64,000 nt of DNA from Streptomyces sp. TRM68416 (GCF_014596915.1 NZ_JACVWU010000001.1:310001-374000); one strand, 5' to 3'. Shown: positions 16,579 through 24,161, counted from the stretch's first letter. Program-made: numbers and translations. Notes: a model not told the origin generated them from the sequence alone.

Positions 16579-16824
16579 TTACCGGGTGCTGATGCCGACG
16601 AGGCGGAGGGCACGGGCGCGGGTGGCCTTCTCGGCGCGGGCGAGGGCGGTGCGGGCGTACAGGGGGCGGCGGTTGTGGTCGAGGCCTGCTGGGGGGAGGT
16701 GGCCTCGGTGGGCCCAGGAGCGGATGGTGTTGGGGGTGACGGCGGCGGCGCCGGCGGAGACCAGGCGGCGCCAGGTGGTGGCGAGGGCGGCGGCTTCGTC
16801 GGCGGTGTAGAGGGGATCGGTCAC
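16579..16824 (-). CDS. MerR-like helix-turn-helix DNA-binding protein
   Basis: An 81-residue protein starting at GTG 16824 behind a GGGAGGTGG ribosome site; the longer frame upstream is not protein-like and overlaps a hairpin. It has YTADEAAALATTWRRL and the recognition segment VTPNTIRSWAHRGHLPPAGL (near residue 30), the pattern of MerR or excisionase-type winged helices, then a basic C-terminus with RPLYARTALARAEKATRARA. It could be a regulator of the late genes or the recombination directionality factor for the serine integrase. It lies at the end of the early region, after a hairpin. Confidence 0.68.
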   Translation of the reverse strand: MTDPLYTADEAAALATTWRRLVSAGAAAVTPNTIRSWAHRGHLPPAGLDHNRRPLYARTALARAEKATRARALRLVGISTR

Positions 16825-16846
16825 GCCTGCCACCTCCCTGGGATGC

Positions 16847-16879
16847 GCCGCAGCCCCAGAGCGCGTCCGGGGCTGCGGC
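16847..16879 (-). terminator. Strong hairpin separating the early operon from the packaging-associated genes
   Basis: GCCGCAGCCCC (16847 to 16857) and GGGGCTGCGGC (16869 to 16879) form a perfect 11-base-pair stem with an 11-base loop. It is about 200 bases past the methyltransferase stop and just before the MerR-like gene. No U tract follows, as is common in actinobacteria. It probably ends or reduces early transcription. Confidence 0.58.
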
Positions 16880-17081
16880 TTCATGTGGGTCGGGGTGACA
16901 GGGGCCGGTCTTCAGGCTTGCGGCAGCCTCGCCGACTCAAAGGGGCCCGTGGGCCCGGGTCGGCTCCCATCCCTGTGTGTCACCCCTGATGTGGGAATCC
17001 TGGGGGTGGGCACACGTGTGCCGTTGGCACGAGTGTTGCGCTAAGTGAGGGATCTTGTCCAGCAGGAACGCCGCGGCCCAG

Positions 17082-17804
17082 TCAGGCGACGGCCGCGGAG
17101 AGCCGGGTGCAGGCGGTGTCGGCGATCGGGGCGGACTGTTCGATGCCGATGAACGACCGTCCGGAGGCGAGGGCGGCGACGCCGGTGGAGCCGGAGCCGG
17201 TGAACGGGTCCAGAACAGTGCCCTCGGGGACGCAGACTTTGACGAGTTCGGCCATGAGCTCGTCGGGCTTCTGGGTGATGTGGTGCCGCTTGGAGCCGCG
17301 GGGCTGGCTGGCGGAGTACAGGCCGGGCAGGCAGACGGGGTTGCGGGCGGCGTCGACGGGGCCCTTGGTGGCCCACAGGATGTATTCGCAAGCCCGGTTG
17401 AAGCCGCCCTTGAAGGGGCGGGAGATGGGCTTGTGCCAGGGCACGATGCCGCGCCAGGTCCAGCCGGCGGCCTGCAGGGCGTCGGAGGTGGCGGGGAGCT
17501 GGCGGAAGTCGGTGAAGACCAGGAGCGGGCCGCCGCGTTCGGTGATGCGGTAGCACTCGGTGAGGATCAGGGTGAGCCACAGGGTGTAGCTGCGCTGGTC
17601 GCGGTTGTCGCCGTCGAAGTCGGGGAGCTGGTGCTGGGCGTCGCCGCTGACGTACTTGCCGCGGGCGGTGTCGCTGGTGCGGGCCGTGGTGGTGGTGCCG
17701 CCGGAGTTGTAGGGCGGGTCGGTGATCGTCGCGCTGGCCGAGGCGTCGGGGAGCGCGCGCAGGAGGGTGAGGGCGTCTCCTCGGTGGAGCGTCCAGGTGG
17801 GCAT
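17082..17804 (-). CDS. Orphan DNA methyltransferase (N6-adenine/N4-cytosine, beta class)
   Basis: A 240-residue enzyme starting MPTWTLHRGDALTLLRALPD at 17804. The catalytic motif DPPY is at residues 29 to 32 and the S-adenosylmethionine motif DPFTGSGSTG at 199 to 208; this catalytic-before-cofactor order defines the beta class of N6A/N4C methylases. The target site cannot be read. No restriction partner is nearby, so it is an orphan methylase as carried by many phages to protect DNA from host restriction or alter regulation. A palindrome matching a LexA box is upstream. The longer frame upstream overlaps another gene and is not credible. Confidence 0.9.
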   Translation of the reverse strand: MPTWTLHRGDALTLLRALPDASASATITDPPYNSGGTTTTARTSDTARGKYVSGDAQHQLPDFDGDNRDQRSYTLWLTLILTECYRITERGGPLLVFTDFRQLPATSDALQAAGWTWRGIVPWHKPISRPFKGGFNRACEYILWATKGPVDAARNPVCLPGLYSASQPRGSKRHHITQKPDELMAELVKVCVPEGTVLDPFTGSGSTGVAALASGRSFIGIEQSAPIADTACTRLSAAVA

Positions 17805-17886
17805 GGTGGCCTCGTTTCCGTGCGGGTCGCGTACGCCGCTGGGTGCGGCGAGCAAGTCGGTGCACTGTCCACCGAGTGTCTGATGG

Positions 17887-17900
17887 GAACGAACGTTCGT
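17887..17900 (-). promoter_or_regulatory. LexA/SOS-box-like palindrome upstream of the methyltransferase
   Basis: The sequence GAACGAACGTTC (17887 to 17898) fits the actinobacterial SOS core GAAC-N4-GTTC, and the overlapping ACGAACGTTCGT (17889 to 17900) is a perfect 12-base palindrome. It lies 83 bases upstream of the methyltransferase ATG and in the spacer after the zinc-ribbon gene at 17918. The outer bases of the consensus (TC and GA) are not kept. A different dimeric regulator is possible. Confidence 0.45.
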
Positions 17901-17917
17901 ACAGGGGGTATTGGGGC

Positions 17918-18643
17918 CTACGCGGCGGCCCCGTCGGCGGCGGCCCCCTCCTGGTAGGCGCGCAGGAGGCGTGCGGCGTGTTCGTCGTACGCGTCGAGGG
18001 TGAGGTGATGCCCGCAGTCCTGGCAGGTGACGCCGTCCTGCCCGTCGGTGCGGGCGAGATCGAACTCGCCGCACCCGGGGCAGGGCGCGGTCATGTAGTG
18101 GCGGCGGGGCACCGCGTGGGTGAGGTCGCGGACGTGGTCGATGAGGTCGCCGAGCTGGCGGTGGAAGTCCGCGATGAGCGGGAGGGTGAGGGCGTACGGC
18201 AGGTAGGCGAGCAGCCAGTTGCACCAGCCGGTGATGGTCTCGCCTCCTCGTCTGGGCCAGGCCTGGGCGCAGGGCACGGTGTGGGCGGTGCCGTAGGGGT
18301 CGCGGGTGGCGGCCGGGTAGTGGTAAGCGATGTGGCCGGCCCAGGCGCCGAGTCTGGCGGCGATGGGGGGCTGGCCGTCGTCGTCGCTGCCGGGGACGGG
18401 CTCGTAGTGGCCGGGGCCGACGAGGAGGTTGAGGACGCGGAGGTCGACGGGGACGGGTGCGGTGGCGCGGCCGGTACCGCCGAGGCGTCCGGCGTGAGGG
18501 CGTGAGGCGGGCGCCAGGAACAGGCTCAGCAGCTTCTCCTGCCGGGGCAGTTCGGTGAGCCAGGCGCGGAGTTCGGCGGCGTGCCGCGGGCAGGCGTGCT
18601 GTCCGTCGTCGGCGCTACGGGGGCAGATGCTGCAGGTGCTCAT
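17918..18643 (-). CDS. Zinc-ribbon protein, unknown function, 241 aa
   Basis: Start MSTCSICPRSADDGQHACPR at 18643. Two Cys clusters are visible: CSICPR...CPRHA at residues 4 to 18 and CPGCGEFDL...GVTCQDCGHH near residue 195 to 222, spaced as zinc ribbons. Between them is a Leu/Pro-rich segment (LIADFHRQLGDLIDHVRDL) without a known domain. Such proteins are frequent in Streptomyces phage early regions and in integrative elements. It could bind nucleic acid, but that is inference. The reading frame in front of 18643 is low-complexity and is left out. Confidence 0.68.
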   Translation of the reverse strand: MSTCSICPRSADDGQHACPRHAAELRAWLTELPRQEKLLSLFLAPASRPHAGRLGGTGRATAPVPVDLRVLNLLVGPGHYEPVPGSDDDGQPPIAARLGAWAGHIAYHYPAATRDPYGTAHTVPCAQAWPRRGGETITGWCNWLLAYLPYALTLPLIADFHRQLGDLIDHVRDLTHAVPRRHYMTAPCPGCGEFDLARTDGQDGVTCQDCGHHLTLDAYDEHAARLLRAYQEGAAADGAAA

Positions 18644-18731
18644 GGTGGGGCGTCCTTCTGGTGGGTGTGGTGGTTTCGCGCGCGTGCCTGCGGTTACCGC
18701 GCACGCGTTCGCAGGCGCGCGCGTGAGGCGG

Positions 18732-19034
18732 TCACGCTTCCTTGCGGGTGTGGTGGGGGCAGGTGGGGTCGTGGTGGAAGCCGCAGGAGGTCCACCAGGC
18801 CTCGCAGCAGGCCTCATTGAGGGCGACGGTGACGGCGTCCTCGATGGCGGTGTCGGCGGCGGTGCGGGCGTGGGTGTGGCGGGCGCGTGCGGCTTGGCGT
18901 GCGCGGCGGTCGGTGCGGGTGTCCAGGGCGCGGCAGACGGCGTTGTAGGCGGTGGCGGCGAGGATGACGAGGACCAGGAGCGCGCCGAGGACGAGGGCGA
19001 TGTTCAGGCTGGTGACGGTGCGGTCGAAGGTCAT
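18732..19034 (-). CDS. Membrane-anchored protein with Cys/His-rich C-terminus, 100 aa
   Basis: An N-terminal membrane helix (residues about 10 to 32, LNIALVLGALLVLVILAATA) is followed by a charged helix (RTDRRARQAARARHTHART) and a C-terminal cluster CCEAWWTSCGFHHDPTCPHH, which could bind a metal. It overlaps the next gene upstream by an ATGA junction (19031 to 19034). The combination of membrane anchor and cytoplasmic Cys/His patch is unusual for a phage early gene; possible roles are membrane recruitment or exclusion, but this is speculative. Confidence 0.58.
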   Translation of the reverse strand: MTFDRTVTSLNIALVLGALLVLVILAATAYNAVCRALDTRTDRRARQAARARHTHARTAADTAIEDAVTVALNEACCEAWWTSCGFHHDPTCPHHTRKEA

Positions 19035-19138
19035 CGGCGGTTCCGTATGCGGTGCAGGGCGACGTACGTGGTGAGGGCGAGGGCGGCGATCAGGTAGAGG
19101 GCTGGGAGGAGGAGGCCGGGGAGGCGGTCGGGGTTCAT
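19031..19138 (-). CDS. Very small membrane protein, 35 aa
   Basis: MNPDRLPGLLLPALYLIAAL begins a single hydrophobic helix (residues about 7 to 26) with a basic end (RIRNRR). It is supported by coupling on both sides: its ATG lies 4 bases inside the end of the gene at 19135, and its stop overlaps the next ATG. Nothing else about its role is visible. The longer frame that contains it continues into a gene in another frame and is not credible. Confidence 0.5.
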   Translation of the reverse strand: MNPDRLPGLLLPALYLIAALALTTYVALHRIRNRR

Positions 19139-19752
19139 GCGTCTGTTCCGAAGATGTGGGGGAAGGCCTTGTCGGCGCGTTTGTGGGCCTGGCGGATGAG
19201 TGCGTCGGTGTGGTGGGCGCCGGCGATGCAGTCGGGCTGGTTGCAGGTGCGCCAGACGCGGCCTTGGGGTTCGCGTCCGTGGTGCTTGTGGAAGGCGATG
19301 TGGCGGGCGTTGTGTTTGCGGCCGGAGGCGATGAGGTCGAGGCCGCGGCCGCTGCGGGGGCCGGTCCACAGCAGGTGTCCGCCGCTGGCGGTGGGGCGGG
19401 TGTGGAGGGTGAAGGCTTCGTCGATGGTGCGGCGCTGGCCGGCCCAGACGTCCCGGTGGGGGACAGGGATGTGGTGCTGTTTACGCAGGTGGCAGATGCG
19501 GTTGGGGCTGATGCGGAGGGTGCTGCGGATCTCCTGGGTGGTGGCGCCCGCGCGGAGCAGGACGAGGGCCTGGGCGTCGATGGCGGCGCGTTCGGCGGGG
19601 GTGTGCTTGGCGCGGCCGGGCGGGAGCGGGATGTCGAGGGTGCGCCGGGTACGGATGATCGTGTGGTTGCTGACGCCGAGCTCGCGCATGATCTGCCGGT
19701 AGGTGTGGCCCGCGTGGAGCAGGGCGGCGACGTCGTCGCGTACGGCGGTCAT
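19135..19752 (-). CDS. Helix-turn-helix protein fused to an HNH-like domain, 205 aa
   Basis: Start MTAVRDDVAALLHAGHTYRQ at 19752. Residues 10 to 45 (RQIMRELGVSNHTIIRTRRT) and 62 to 95 (GATTQEIRSTLRISPNRICH) are two helix-turn-helix segments. The C-terminal half (GRKHNARHIAFHKHHGREPQ and CNQPDCIAGAHHTDALIRQA) has the pattern of phage HNH nucleases that follow a H-x-x-H, N-x-x-C-x-x-x-H-H layout. It resembles homing-type HNH endonucleases with DNA-binding repeats. The start replaces a longer frame that overlaps the gene at 19749 in another phase. Confidence 0.7.
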   Translation of the reverse strand: MTAVRDDVAALLHAGHTYRQIMRELGVSNHTIIRTRRTLDIPLPPGRAKHTPAERAAIDAQALVLLRAGATTQEIRSTLRISPNRICHLRKQHHIPVPHRDVWAGQRRTIDEAFTLHTRPTASGGHLLWTGPRSGRGLDLIASGRKHNARHIAFHKHHGREPQGRVWRTCNQPDCIAGAHHTDALIRQAHKRADKAFPHIFGTDA

Positions 19753-20096
19753 GAGCGGCCCCACAGGGGTGCCTGGACGGTGGGGCGGCGCCGGGCGGGC
19801 CGTGACCGTGGCGGTGCGGGCGGGGCCTGCTGCTCGCTGCCGGTGCAGGAGTCCCAGTGCGCGACGGCCTTCCATTCCAGGAGTTCGGGGTTCGGACGGT
19901 CCGCGTCGAGTTCGCGCACGACCAGGCCGCCGAGGCCGGTGGTGTGGGCGGCGAGCCCGCCCGCTGGGGAGGGCAGCGCGTTGAGCGGGACGCGCCGGCC
20001 CTTGTTGTAGCCGGAGGTGCAGGTGGCCCAGCGGATACGGGCGCCGCACCGGGTGCAGGTGGTGACGCCTTGGGTGGGGTGCGGGACGGTGGGCAT
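19749..20096 (-). CDS. Zinc-ribbon protein, 115 aa, unknown function
   Basis: Start MPTVPHPTQGVTTCTRCGAR at 20096. The Cys pair TCTRCGARIRWATC (residues 13 to 26) followed by a second Cys in HWDSCTGS (near residue 85) suggests a zinc-binding fold. The middle is hydrophobic and beta-like (GGLVVRELDADRPNPELLEW). The C-terminus is Pro/Arg-rich and probably disordered. Proteins like this occur in Streptomyces phage and integrative element early regions. Its stop overlaps the next ATG. Confidence 0.62.
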   Translation of the reverse strand: MPTVPHPTQGVTTCTRCGARIRWATCTSGYNKGRRVPLNALPSPAGGLAAHTTGLGGLVVRELDADRPNPELLEWKAVAHWDSCTGSEQQAPPAPPRSRPARRRPTVQAPLWGRS

Positions 20097-20121
20097 CGGG
20101 TGACTCCTCTCAGGGGCCGGG

Positions 20122-21477
20122 TCAGGCGGGCCTGCAGGTGGCGCAGAGGCCGTGTGGGAGGGGCTGGCGGGACGGCGCGTAGCAGTGGGCGCACTCGTGC
20201 CGGAACGCTGAGGGCGGGTGAGCGGCCCGGATCCGCTCAGTGGTGAGTTCGGCGCAGGCCTTGCAGGGGGTGCCGGTGAAGCGCTGGTAGCCGTAGTGGC
20301 AGTCGGTGGTGCCGCAGTGGCCGGGGCGGTCGGGCAGGGCGGCGCCGAGGATCCACCGGCCGGGGTCTCGGATGGTGTCGGTGGGGGTCCAGGCGCGGAG
20401 GCGGGTGAGCTGGTCGCGGATGTCCTCGGCGAACACGCCCTGGTCGAGCTGGCGCCCGACCTCACGGGCGATGCGCCGGACGGTGAACGGTGTGCAGGCG
20501 GGCAGGAGATCCGCCACGGGGGCCAGGACGTGCCAGACGCGGGGGCTGAGGGTCAGCGGCGGTCCGGCGTACGCGGGGCGCTGTGGGGGGCGCACGGCGC
20601 CCCGGAGGGCCGGGGGCACATCGACCTCGTTACCTGCGGTATCCACAGGATCGGGCCCGTAACTACGGTGATCTCGCCTACGGCGGAAGGAACCACGCTC
20701 GGGCGTGCTTCCCCGGTCGTTCAGTTGTAGGTCTTCCTTATACGCGGGGGATCCGTCATCAAGATCGGGACCCGATCCGTCACCAGGATGAGGAGTCGGC
20801 GTCTCCTCGGTGGCGGGGTGGACGGGGTCGTCGTGGACGGTGATGAGGTGGCGGCCGCGGTAGCCGGCGCGCTTGTCGAGGCTGATCCAGCCGAGCGCGG
20901 CCAGGCGGTCCAGGAGGCGGGCGACGGAGGCCTCAGCGAGCGGCTGTCCGGTGAGCTTGCCGCCGTGGTGGCGCAGCAGCCGGGCGAGTTCGGTGAGGGT
21001 GGGCTGGTGGCCCTTGACGAGGATGGCGTAGCGCAGGCCGAGGTAGAGGCGGTGCTCGATGCCGCGGAGGGTGTCCGCGGCCCGTACCGGCCCGCACACG
21101 TACGGCTCGCCCGCGTCGAGGTCGCGGCACCAGCGCTCGGCGGTCTGCCCCGTGCCGGTGATCTTGTGGGTCTGGCGCTTGGTGAAAAGTTCCTGCACGC
21201 CGTCCGTCGGCGCCGGTCGCCCCAGGCGGCGCGCCGCGCGCTCTCCACTGGACTTCGAGACGCCCAGGTAGTCGGCGATCTTCTCCATGGACGCCGTGGC
21301 CCGGCGCCCCTTCGACAGGGCCTTGACCTTGCCGTAGAAGTTCGTGTCACCCGGCGCGTACGCATCCGCGTCGACGACCACGCGCAGCGGGTAGCGGACC
21401 CACTGCCCGCGGCCCGCGCCACCGGCCCCGCCGCGGGTGCGGCGGGGCTCGGCAGGGGACGCGGGCAGGTGGGTCAC
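20122..21477 (-). CDS. Helix-turn-helix replication/regulatory protein with C-terminal zinc ribbons, 451 aa
   Basis: The largest early gene. Residues 60 to 90 (ASMEKIADYLGVSKSSGERA) form a helix-turn-helix of the replication-initiator type, and residues 155 to 200 (LTELARLLRHHGGKLTGQPL...ASVARLLDRLAALGWISL) a winged helix. A low-complexity linker spans 220 to 300. The end holds three Cys clusters (CGTTDCHYGY, CKACAELT, CAHCYAPSR...CATC) that look like zinc ribbons. The layout fits DnaD-like or replication initiator proteins of phages that use a helicase-loader strategy; the neighbouring winged-helix gene at 21615 may be a partner. GTG start with AGGA in front. Confidence 0.62.
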   Translation of the reverse strand: MTHLPASPAEPRRTRGGAGGAGRGQWVRYPLRVVVDADAYAPGDTNFYGKVKALSKGRRATASMEKIADYLGVSKSSGERAARRLGRPAPTDGVQELFTKRQTHKITGTGQTAERWCRDLDAGEPYVCGPVRAADTLRGIEHRLYLGLRYAILVKGHQPTLTELARLLRHHGGKLTGQPLAEASVARLLDRLAALGWISLDKRAGYRGRHLITVHDDPVHPATEETPTPHPGDGSGPDLDDGSPAYKEDLQLNDRGSTPERGSFRRRRDHRSYGPDPVDTAGNEVDVPPALRGAVRPPQRPAYAGPPLTLSPRVWHVLAPVADLLPACTPFTVRRIAREVGRQLDQGVFAEDIRDQLTRLRAWTPTDTIRDPGRWILGAALPDRPGHCGTTDCHYGYQRFTGTPCKACAELTTERIRAAHPPSAFRHECAHCYAPSRQPLPHGLCATCRPA

Positions 21478-21614
21478 GGAGTCCTAGCTGGTGTCGTCGG
21501 CGACCTGGTCGCCTGCGGGAGTGGTGGAGGTGGCGCCGCAGGGGCCGCGGCGGATGCCGGGCCCGTCAGGGCGGGACGGGTTGGCGGGTAGCGGGGGTAA
21601 CCGCTCCGGGCCGT

Positions 21615-22043
21615 TCACCGGGCCTGGCCGGTACTGGGCGGCACCCGGCGCGCGGCGGCCGCCGGGAGGGTGAGGGTGATCGGGCGCGTGAGGCCGTCCG
21701 CCTGCCAGGTGTGGACGTCCGGGCGCCGGATCAGTCCGGCGGCCTCGAGCTGCACCAGGGACAGCCGGATCTGCTTGGGGCTCAGGCGCAGCGTGCGGGC
21801 CAGATGCCCCTTCTCCTGGGGGCCGAGGTGTCCGGTGGTGCCGGCGACGTGGGCCAGGCCCCAGCCGAGCATGCGGGCGGCGTGGTGCGGCAGCGGGGTG
21901 GCGATCAGGGCCTGCTCCCACCGGTGCCGGTCGAACGGCGAGGCCGGGGCGGCCGGGGCCGGTGCGGGTGCCGCGCCAGGGCGGCGCAGGGCGGTGGCGA
22001 GGTCGCGCGGGGTGGGCACCGCTCCGGTCGATGGCTGCGTCAT
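21615..22043 (-). CDS. Winged-helix DNA-binding protein, 142 aa
   Basis: Start MTQPSTGAVPTPRDLATALR at 22043, behind AGGAGAG. The central segment EKGHLARTLRLSPKQIRLSL and then LVQLEAAGLIRRPDVHTWQA (residues about 75 to 115) is a winged helix. The N-terminus is Pro/Ala-rich. It precedes the 451-residue helix-turn-helix protein and the two probably act together in replication or regulation. Its ATG overlaps the stop of the small gene at 22043. Confidence 0.62.
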   Translation of the reverse strand: MTQPSTGAVPTPRDLATALRRPGAAPAPAPAAPASPFDRHRWEQALIATPLPHHAARMLGWGLAHVAGTTGHLGPQEKGHLARTLRLSPKQIRLSLVQLEAAGLIRRPDVHTWQADGLTRPITLTLPAAAARRVPPSTGQAR

Positions 22044-22243
22044 CAGGTCTCTCCTGTCGGGGTGGTGGGTGTGCGGCGCGCGGGCCAGCCGGGGCCGGGC
22101 TCGGGCGCCTCCTGGCCGGCTATGGCCCAGGGGCTGTGGCGGTCGCAGCGCCAGCCGCACGGATACGGGCGGGCGCGGGTCAGGGCGTGCGGCAGCCACG
22201 GCACATCGCACGGCCTGCGCCCGCGCGGGCCCGGCCCGGGCAT
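22043..22243 (-). CDS. Small Cys/His-containing protein, 66 aa
   Basis: Start MPGPGPRGRRPCDVPWLPHA at 22243 is coupled to the preceding lipoprotein-like gene by a TGATG overlap, and its own stop overlaps the next ATG, which supports a real gene. A CDVPWLPH...CGWRCDRHSPWA pattern (residues 12 to 44) could bind zinc. The C-terminus is Pro/Thr-rich. No family recognised. The longer upstream frame has no start signal and is less likely. Confidence 0.45.
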   Translation of the reverse strand: MPGPGPRGRRPCDVPWLPHALTRARPYPCGWRCDRHSPWAIAGQEAPEPGPGWPARRTPTTPTGET

Positions 22244-22383
22244 CACGGCCGCCCGGCGATCGGGGCCGGGTTGGGGCCCGGACGGGGAACGGCCCCCGAG
22301 GACGGGCCGCCGCAGCCGGCCGCCCACAGCAGCGCGGCAAGCGCGGCCGCGGCCAGCACGCCCCAGACACGGATCAACAACAC
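22243..22383 (-). CDS. Lipoprotein-like small protein, 46 aa
   Basis: A short frame with a clear GGAGGTGG ribosome site, a GTG start at 22383 (followed by two TTG codons) and the sequence LLIRVWGVLAAAALAALLWAA followed by GC at residue 22 or so. A basic start, a hydrophobic run and a Cys after Ala-Ala-Gly fit a lipoprotein signal, with a Pro-rich mature part of about 24 residues. Its stop overlaps the next ATG. Small phage lipoproteins in other systems act in superinfection exclusion, which is a possible role here. Confidence 0.5.
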   Translation of the reverse strand: MLLIRVWGVLAAAALAALLWAAGCGGPSSGAVPRPGPNPAPIAGRP

Positions 22384-22458
22384 GGCCACCTCCAAGGGAG
22401 TCGTACGGGGAGTGGGCCGCCCGCCCTGCCTCCAACTACGGGGCGGACGGCCCGGTCA

Positions 22459-22941
22459 TCAGGCGGCCCGGCCGGCCGTGGCCGGTGTGGCGGGCCGGAT
22501 ACGGGTCTGCACCTCGTACGGCTGGCCGGGGACCAGCTCGCCGCGGATGACGGCCTGGTGGTAGGCGCGGGCGAACGCGCGCACAGCGACGTCTACGGCC
22601 ACCGGCGCCCGCATCCCCAGCTGCAGCAGCGTCGCCAGGGCGCGCCACAGCCGCGGCCGCTGCGACAGGTTCAGCCGCAGCCACGGCCCCGGCGGCCGGG
22701 TGTCCAGGCCGTCGGCCACCACCCCGGCCGGCGGGAGCGCGGCGGCCGCCGGATCGCCGGGCGGCTCAGCCAGCGGCCGCTCGCCCGCAGCCACCTCGGC
22801 CACCGGCTCAGCCAGTGGCCGCTTCAGCAACTGCTCGGCCGCGTACCGGCTCACCCCGAGCTCGGCCGCGATCCGGCGCGCGCCCCAGCCCAGCTCCCTC
22901 TTCAGCCGGTGCGCCTCCACGTGCGGGTCGACGGCGCTCAC
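22459..22941 (-). CDS. Helix-turn-helix protein with a C-terminal phage domain, 160 aa
   Basis: Start GTG at 22941, overlapping the preceding stop (GTGA). Residues about 12 to 40 (RLKRELGWGARRIAAELGVS) form a helix-turn-helix of the Hin/Tc3 resolvase-like type. The C-terminal part (AVAVDVAVRAFARAYHQAVI) is helical with no known domain. A Pro/Ala-rich linker lies between. The longer upstream frame overlaps the 399-residue gene in another phase. Function likely DNA-binding regulation or recruitment. Confidence 0.58.
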   Translation of the reverse strand: MSAVDPHVEAHRLKRELGWGARRIAAELGVSRYAAEQLLKRPLAEPVAEVAAGERPLAEPPGDPAAAALPPAGVVADGLDTRPPGPWLRLNLSQRPRLWRALATLLQLGMRAPVAVDVAVRAFARAYHQAVIRGELVPGQPYEVQTRIRPATPATAGRAA

Positions 22942-24137
22942 TCGTCCACGTCCCGGAAGTCGTCGGCGTAGTCCTCCGCGGTCAGGGCCGTGGCCATGCC
23001 CTCGGCCGCCCACTCGTCCTCCGCGCGCGGGTCGGGCAGCACCGACAGCGGCACCACGACCGCCAACTGCACACCAGTCGCGGCGAGCTCGTGCTGGGCG
23101 GGGAGAGTGAGGATCGTCTCGCCGGGCAGGCCGGGCGCGGGCTGCACGTACCGCTCGGTGTGTGCCTGGTCGTAGCCGGCGTACCCGGTGCAGTGGTCGA
23201 CGGCCGCCTCGCGGTCCTCGTACAGGCCGGCGAAGTGGACGTCGGTGACCTTCGCGCCGATGGTGACGACGGCGTGCAGCTGCTCGGGCAGGGCCGGGCA
23301 CGCGTGCGGCGGCTCGACGTACGCGGGATTGTCGCTGCAGGCGCCGCGGTGGCCGCGCGGCCGCGCACAGTCCGGCTGGCCCGCGGTGAAGCCCGGGGCG
23401 CCGCACGCGGGCAGCGGCCCGGGCGACTTCAGCCGGGCGAGGGCGAGTTCCGGTTCCCCGCGCCGCAGGTAGTCCTCCGCCTGGTTGACGGCCGCGGCCA
23501 GAGCCCTGGCCGCCGTGCGCGCGCCCGCGGCCGCCGTGCTGCCGCGGGGGCCGTCGTGCACGACCTGCCCGTCCCGGACGATGGTCAGCCGGTGCGGGCC
23601 TGCCTCCATCCACATCTCCACCAACGGGTCGGGGTCGTCGGCGCAGGCGAACACGCCCGCCGAGCCCTCGAAGTCCTCGCCCTCGGGGTGGCTGTGGGCG
23701 AGCAGGCGCAGGTTGAAGCAGCCGTCGTGCTCGCCGCGTTCGACCACGTACGTCTGGCCCATCGCGGCCTCGCTGCCCGCGCGCTCGTAGTGGAGGTGGA
23801 CGACGTCGCCGTGACGTGCCGGGTACCAGGGGGCGGACTTGAGCGCGGTGTAGCCGGAGTTGAGGGCCTCCACCTCGCCGACCAGGTCCCGGCGGCGCTT
23901 GGCATCCCCGGCCTGGGCGAGCGGGCTGAGCTGCTCACCGTCCTGCGGGCGGCCGTACAGACGGGTGAAGACGTGCACGGCCAGGTCGTGGATGTCGGCG
24001 GCCCACACGTTGCCTTGAGCGCCCTGGTCCATGGTGGCGCTGCTGCTGCGCCCCCAAATCCGATGGGCGCGGCGGTTGTTGCCGGGCCCGGTCTGCAGGG
24101 CCTCGGTGATGGTCCTCAGTCGCGAGTCGCGACGCAT
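22938..24137 (-). CDS. Phage hypothetical protein, 399 aa, Cys-containing
   Basis: The second largest early gene (MRRDSRLRTITEALQTG). It is mostly beta- and helix-mixed with no membrane segment. Cys and His positions in the middle (CGAPGFTAGQPDCARPRGHR...GACSDN) form a Cys4-like pattern, possibly zinc. The N-terminus includes RAHRIWGRSSSA and the stretch GEVEALNSGYTALKSAPWYP. No motif for a known enzyme is visible. It starts behind AAGGACC at 24137 and is separated from the gene upstream by a strong hairpin. Confidence 0.55.
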   Translation of the reverse strand: MRRDSRLRTITEALQTGPGNNRRAHRIWGRSSSATMDQGAQGNVWAADIHDLAVHVFTRLYGRPQDGEQLSPLAQAGDAKRRRDLVGEVEALNSGYTALKSAPWYPARHGDVVHLHYERAGSEAAMGQTYVVERGEHDGCFNLRLLAHSHPEGEDFEGSAGVFACADDPDPLVEMWMEAGPHRLTIVRDGQVVHDGPRGSTAAAGARTAARALAAAVNQAEDYLRRGEPELALARLKSPGPLPACGAPGFTAGQPDCARPRGHRGACSDNPAYVEPPHACPALPEQLHAVVTIGAKVTDVHFAGLYEDREAAVDHCTGYAGYDQAHTERYVQPAPGLPGETILTLPAQHELAATGVQLAVVVPLSVLPDPRAEDEWAAEGMATALTAEDYADDFRDVDE

Positions 24138-24161
24138 AAGCGTGGTCCTTCGGTGTGGTGC

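Noticed and set aside
17024..17040. A sigma-54-like promoter (TTGGCACG then TTGC)
   Set aside because: The match to the sigma-54 consensus is good, but Streptomyces has no sigma-54, so it is coincidence or a phage-specific site.
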